DNA from: Treponema sp.
GTDB lineage: Bacteria; Spirochaetota; Spirochaetia; Treponematales; Treponemataceae
Direction: 5' to 3'
Assembly: GCA_023231445.1 (NCBI GenBank)
Contig: JALNVF010000013.1
Location: 1-34,548 of the forward strand
DNA: 34,548 bases
Shown in pieces: positions 33,235-34,548 of this stretch (positions are counted from its first letter, which is position 1; each line of letters starts with the position of its first letter). Below the pieces are notes generated by a model. It did not search any database and had not been told where the DNA came from. It saw nothing but the letters and a program-made list of their open reading frames with translations. The translations under genes and the position numbers were made by a program.

Positions 33235-34548
33235 AGTATGTACTTAACCTCAAAAGTAAAAATGAAATTATTAATATATGAAATATTGCTAGTAGCATAA
33301 TATGGATTAATTATCCAATCATATCCCAGACCTCCTCCTATTGATATAGAAGGAAGCACATAGTAAATAATTTTGGTTCCTAAAACCAATTCTCCTTTAT
33401 AATATTGGTTTTCATTATTTTCTGTAAAGTACATATACGTATCATCTGGATTAAAGCGATAAAGGTAGAAATTACTTTCTCCTTTTGGAAAAAATAATTT
33501 GAAACAGAAATATTGTCCATTTCCTCCGTTTCCAAGAGAAGTTCCGATAGCCTGTCCTTTATTTGTATACCCCTGTGTAATTTGATAATGAAAATTAAAT
33601 GCATATTTTTGTTTTGCAGAAACTTTATTCCATGGTTCTTCGCAACTGCAGAATTCAAATATTATTTCACCTTTTATTTTATTTAAATTATAAAAAGAAA
33701 AACTTTTTTTAAAACCAAAAACAGCAGATAAAGAATCAAATGGATAACGAGAAAGACCTTGAATAAAACCGCCCTGAAAATAATCATCGATGGCTAACTC
33801 TGAATAAAGTTCAATATTCCCCTTTGGAAGTAAAAAATTAGTTGTAATAGATGCTTTTTGATCTTCATAATCATTAGTGTCATAAAACGGATTAAGATAT
33901 TTCCAACTGTCTTTTCCCCATTTGCTAAGACATACTTTGTTAAAACCTATAGTAAAACCTTTTATAAATGAGGGAGCATACGCTAATGACAATCCGTTGA
34001 ATAAATTGTGATCGTTAGAAGGATCATTGTCGAAATAATCTGATTCTGTCAGATAACCAAGCCACATACGAGCTTCTATATCCCCTAAATACCAACCTGC
34101 AAAAGGTATATAAAGAGCTGTTTTGCGAATGCCAAAATCTATTTTAGGATAGGTACCTGCATTGTTCGACGATAACAGGGGATTTAAATAAGCAGGTCCG
34201 AGCCATATTGACTGCGTGCCGAATCCTATCGTAATTGTTTTCCACGTGTACCGTATTTCGGTATCGCCCCAGTCGAACGTAAAAAACGGGCTGTCCCCAA
34301 ATCTTTGTGGATAATCAATACTTCCGTACCAGAAATATGCATATTTACTTCCATAATGGGAATCTGCAGTCATTATGTCAAAATCCAGATTCTGCGAAAA
34401 ACTCAGCTGCGGCTTGAGCGTTACCTCAAACCCGTACGCTTCAAGCCGTGCGCCTGCAGTCAGGCTCGTGTTGTATCCTTTTCCCTGCCACAGGGCCCCG
34501 TCGTTCTGTCCGTACGGAGCGGCCGTATTGAACGAATTGTACCAGTCC
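33231..34548 (-). CDS. wzi: Wzi-like capsule assembly outer-membrane protein (5' end beyond right edge)
   Basis: The frame is open from the right edge to the stop at 33231, giving about 438 residues; the ATG at 34373 is internal, not the start. The first visible residues include NDGALWQGKGYNTSLTAGA and VTLKPQLSFSQNLDFDI, typical of the Wzi family, followed by alternating hydrophobic/aromatic strands (IDFGIRKTALYIPFAGWYLG, IEARMWLGYL) and a final NNFIFTFEVKYIL strand, as in a beta-barrel. Wzi anchors capsule at the surface in enterobacteria. The signal peptide lies outside the window. The part right of about 34200 is richer in G and C than the rest, suggesting a mosaic gene. Confidence 0.8.
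   Translation of the reverse strand, partial: DWYNSFNTAAPYGQNDGALWQGKGYNTSLTAGARLEAYGFEVTLKPQLSFSQNLDFDIMTADSHYGSKYAYFWYGSIDYPQRFGDSPFFTFDWGDTEIRYTWKTITIGFGTQSIWLGPAYLNPLLSSNNAGTYPKIDFGIRKTALYIPFAGWYLGDIEARMWLGYLTESDYFDNDPSNDHNLFNGLSLAYAPSFIKGFTIGFNKVCLSKWGKDSWKYLNPFYDTNDYEDQKASITTNFLLPKGNIELYSELAIDDYFQGGFIQGLSRYPFDSLSAVFGFKKSFSFYNLNKIKGEIIFEFCSCEEPWNKVSAKQKYAFNFHYQITQGYTNKGQAIGTSLGNGGNGQYFCFKLFFPKGESNFYLYRFNPDDTYMYFTENNENQYYKGELVLGTKIIYYVLPSISIGGGLGYDWIINPYYATSNISYINNFIFTFEVKYIL

Noticed and set aside
34371..34373. ATG as the start of the wzi-like gene
   Set aside because: The frame continues open to the right edge and the upstream part encodes a typical Wzi motif, so this ATG is internal.

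Overview
The window is a large surface-polysaccharide (capsule or O-antigen-like) biosynthesis locus. It is almost entirely coding: 22 complete genes plus one truncated at each edge, with no gap between genes longer than about 131 bases. A WbaP-type initiating transferase, a Wzx flippase and a Wzi-type outer-membrane barrel point to a Gram-negative envelope. The gene families and moderate GC content resemble treponemal spirochaetes, but that assignment is inference because there is no rRNA or housekeeping marker. No tRNA, rRNA, CRISPR, insertion sequence or convincing terminator was seen.

Layout. Unit A (minus strand, about 16.1 kb down to 1): a GtrB-like polyprenyl-phosphate glycosyltransferase, a GT-C-like membrane protein, a GtrA-GT4 fusion, a YidC-like/sulfatase fusion, a membrane-anchored TagF-like transferase, a cytidylyltransferase/PLP-enzyme fusion, a GT4, then a complete GDP-D-glycero-alpha-D-manno-heptose pathway (hddA, gmhA, hddC-gmhB fusion), a GT4 and wbaP (cut by the left edge). 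Unit B (plus, 16.2-17.4 kb): wecE-like aminotransferase alone. Unit C (minus, 26.95 down to 17.4 kb): ugd, four AT-rich glycosyltransferases, a GT2-GT4 double glycosyltransferase, gtrA and a GtrII-type glucosyltransferase. Unit D (plus, 27.1-30.7 kb): a second YidC-like/sulfatase fusion and a second GtrB-like enzyme. Unit E (minus, 34.5 down to 30.7 kb): wzi (cut by the right edge), GT4 and wzx; this block is very AT-rich.

How it may work. WbaP loads the first sugar phosphate on undecaprenyl phosphate. The GT2 and GT4 enzymes extend the unit with heptose, glucuronic acid (Ugd) and possibly 4-amino-4,6-dideoxygalactose (WecE). Wzx flips it and Wzi helps hold the product at the surface. Two Gtr sets (GtrB, GtrA and a GT-C enzyme) could add side sugars outside the inner membrane. 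No obvious Wzy, Wzz, Wza or Wzc lies in the window.

Most unusual is a likely phospho-decoration module. A fused cytidylyltransferase/PLP enzyme could make a CDP-linked amino-alcohol, a TagF-like enzyme could transfer it, and two large YidC-like proteins carry a C-terminal alkaline-phosphatase/sulfatase-fold domain of the lipoteichoic-acid-synthase/phosphoethanolamine-transferase type. Both YidC-like domains lack the groove arginine of true insertases. This module, the GtrA-GT4 fusion and a recurring ATGAATAA gene-overlap junction are the main observations.
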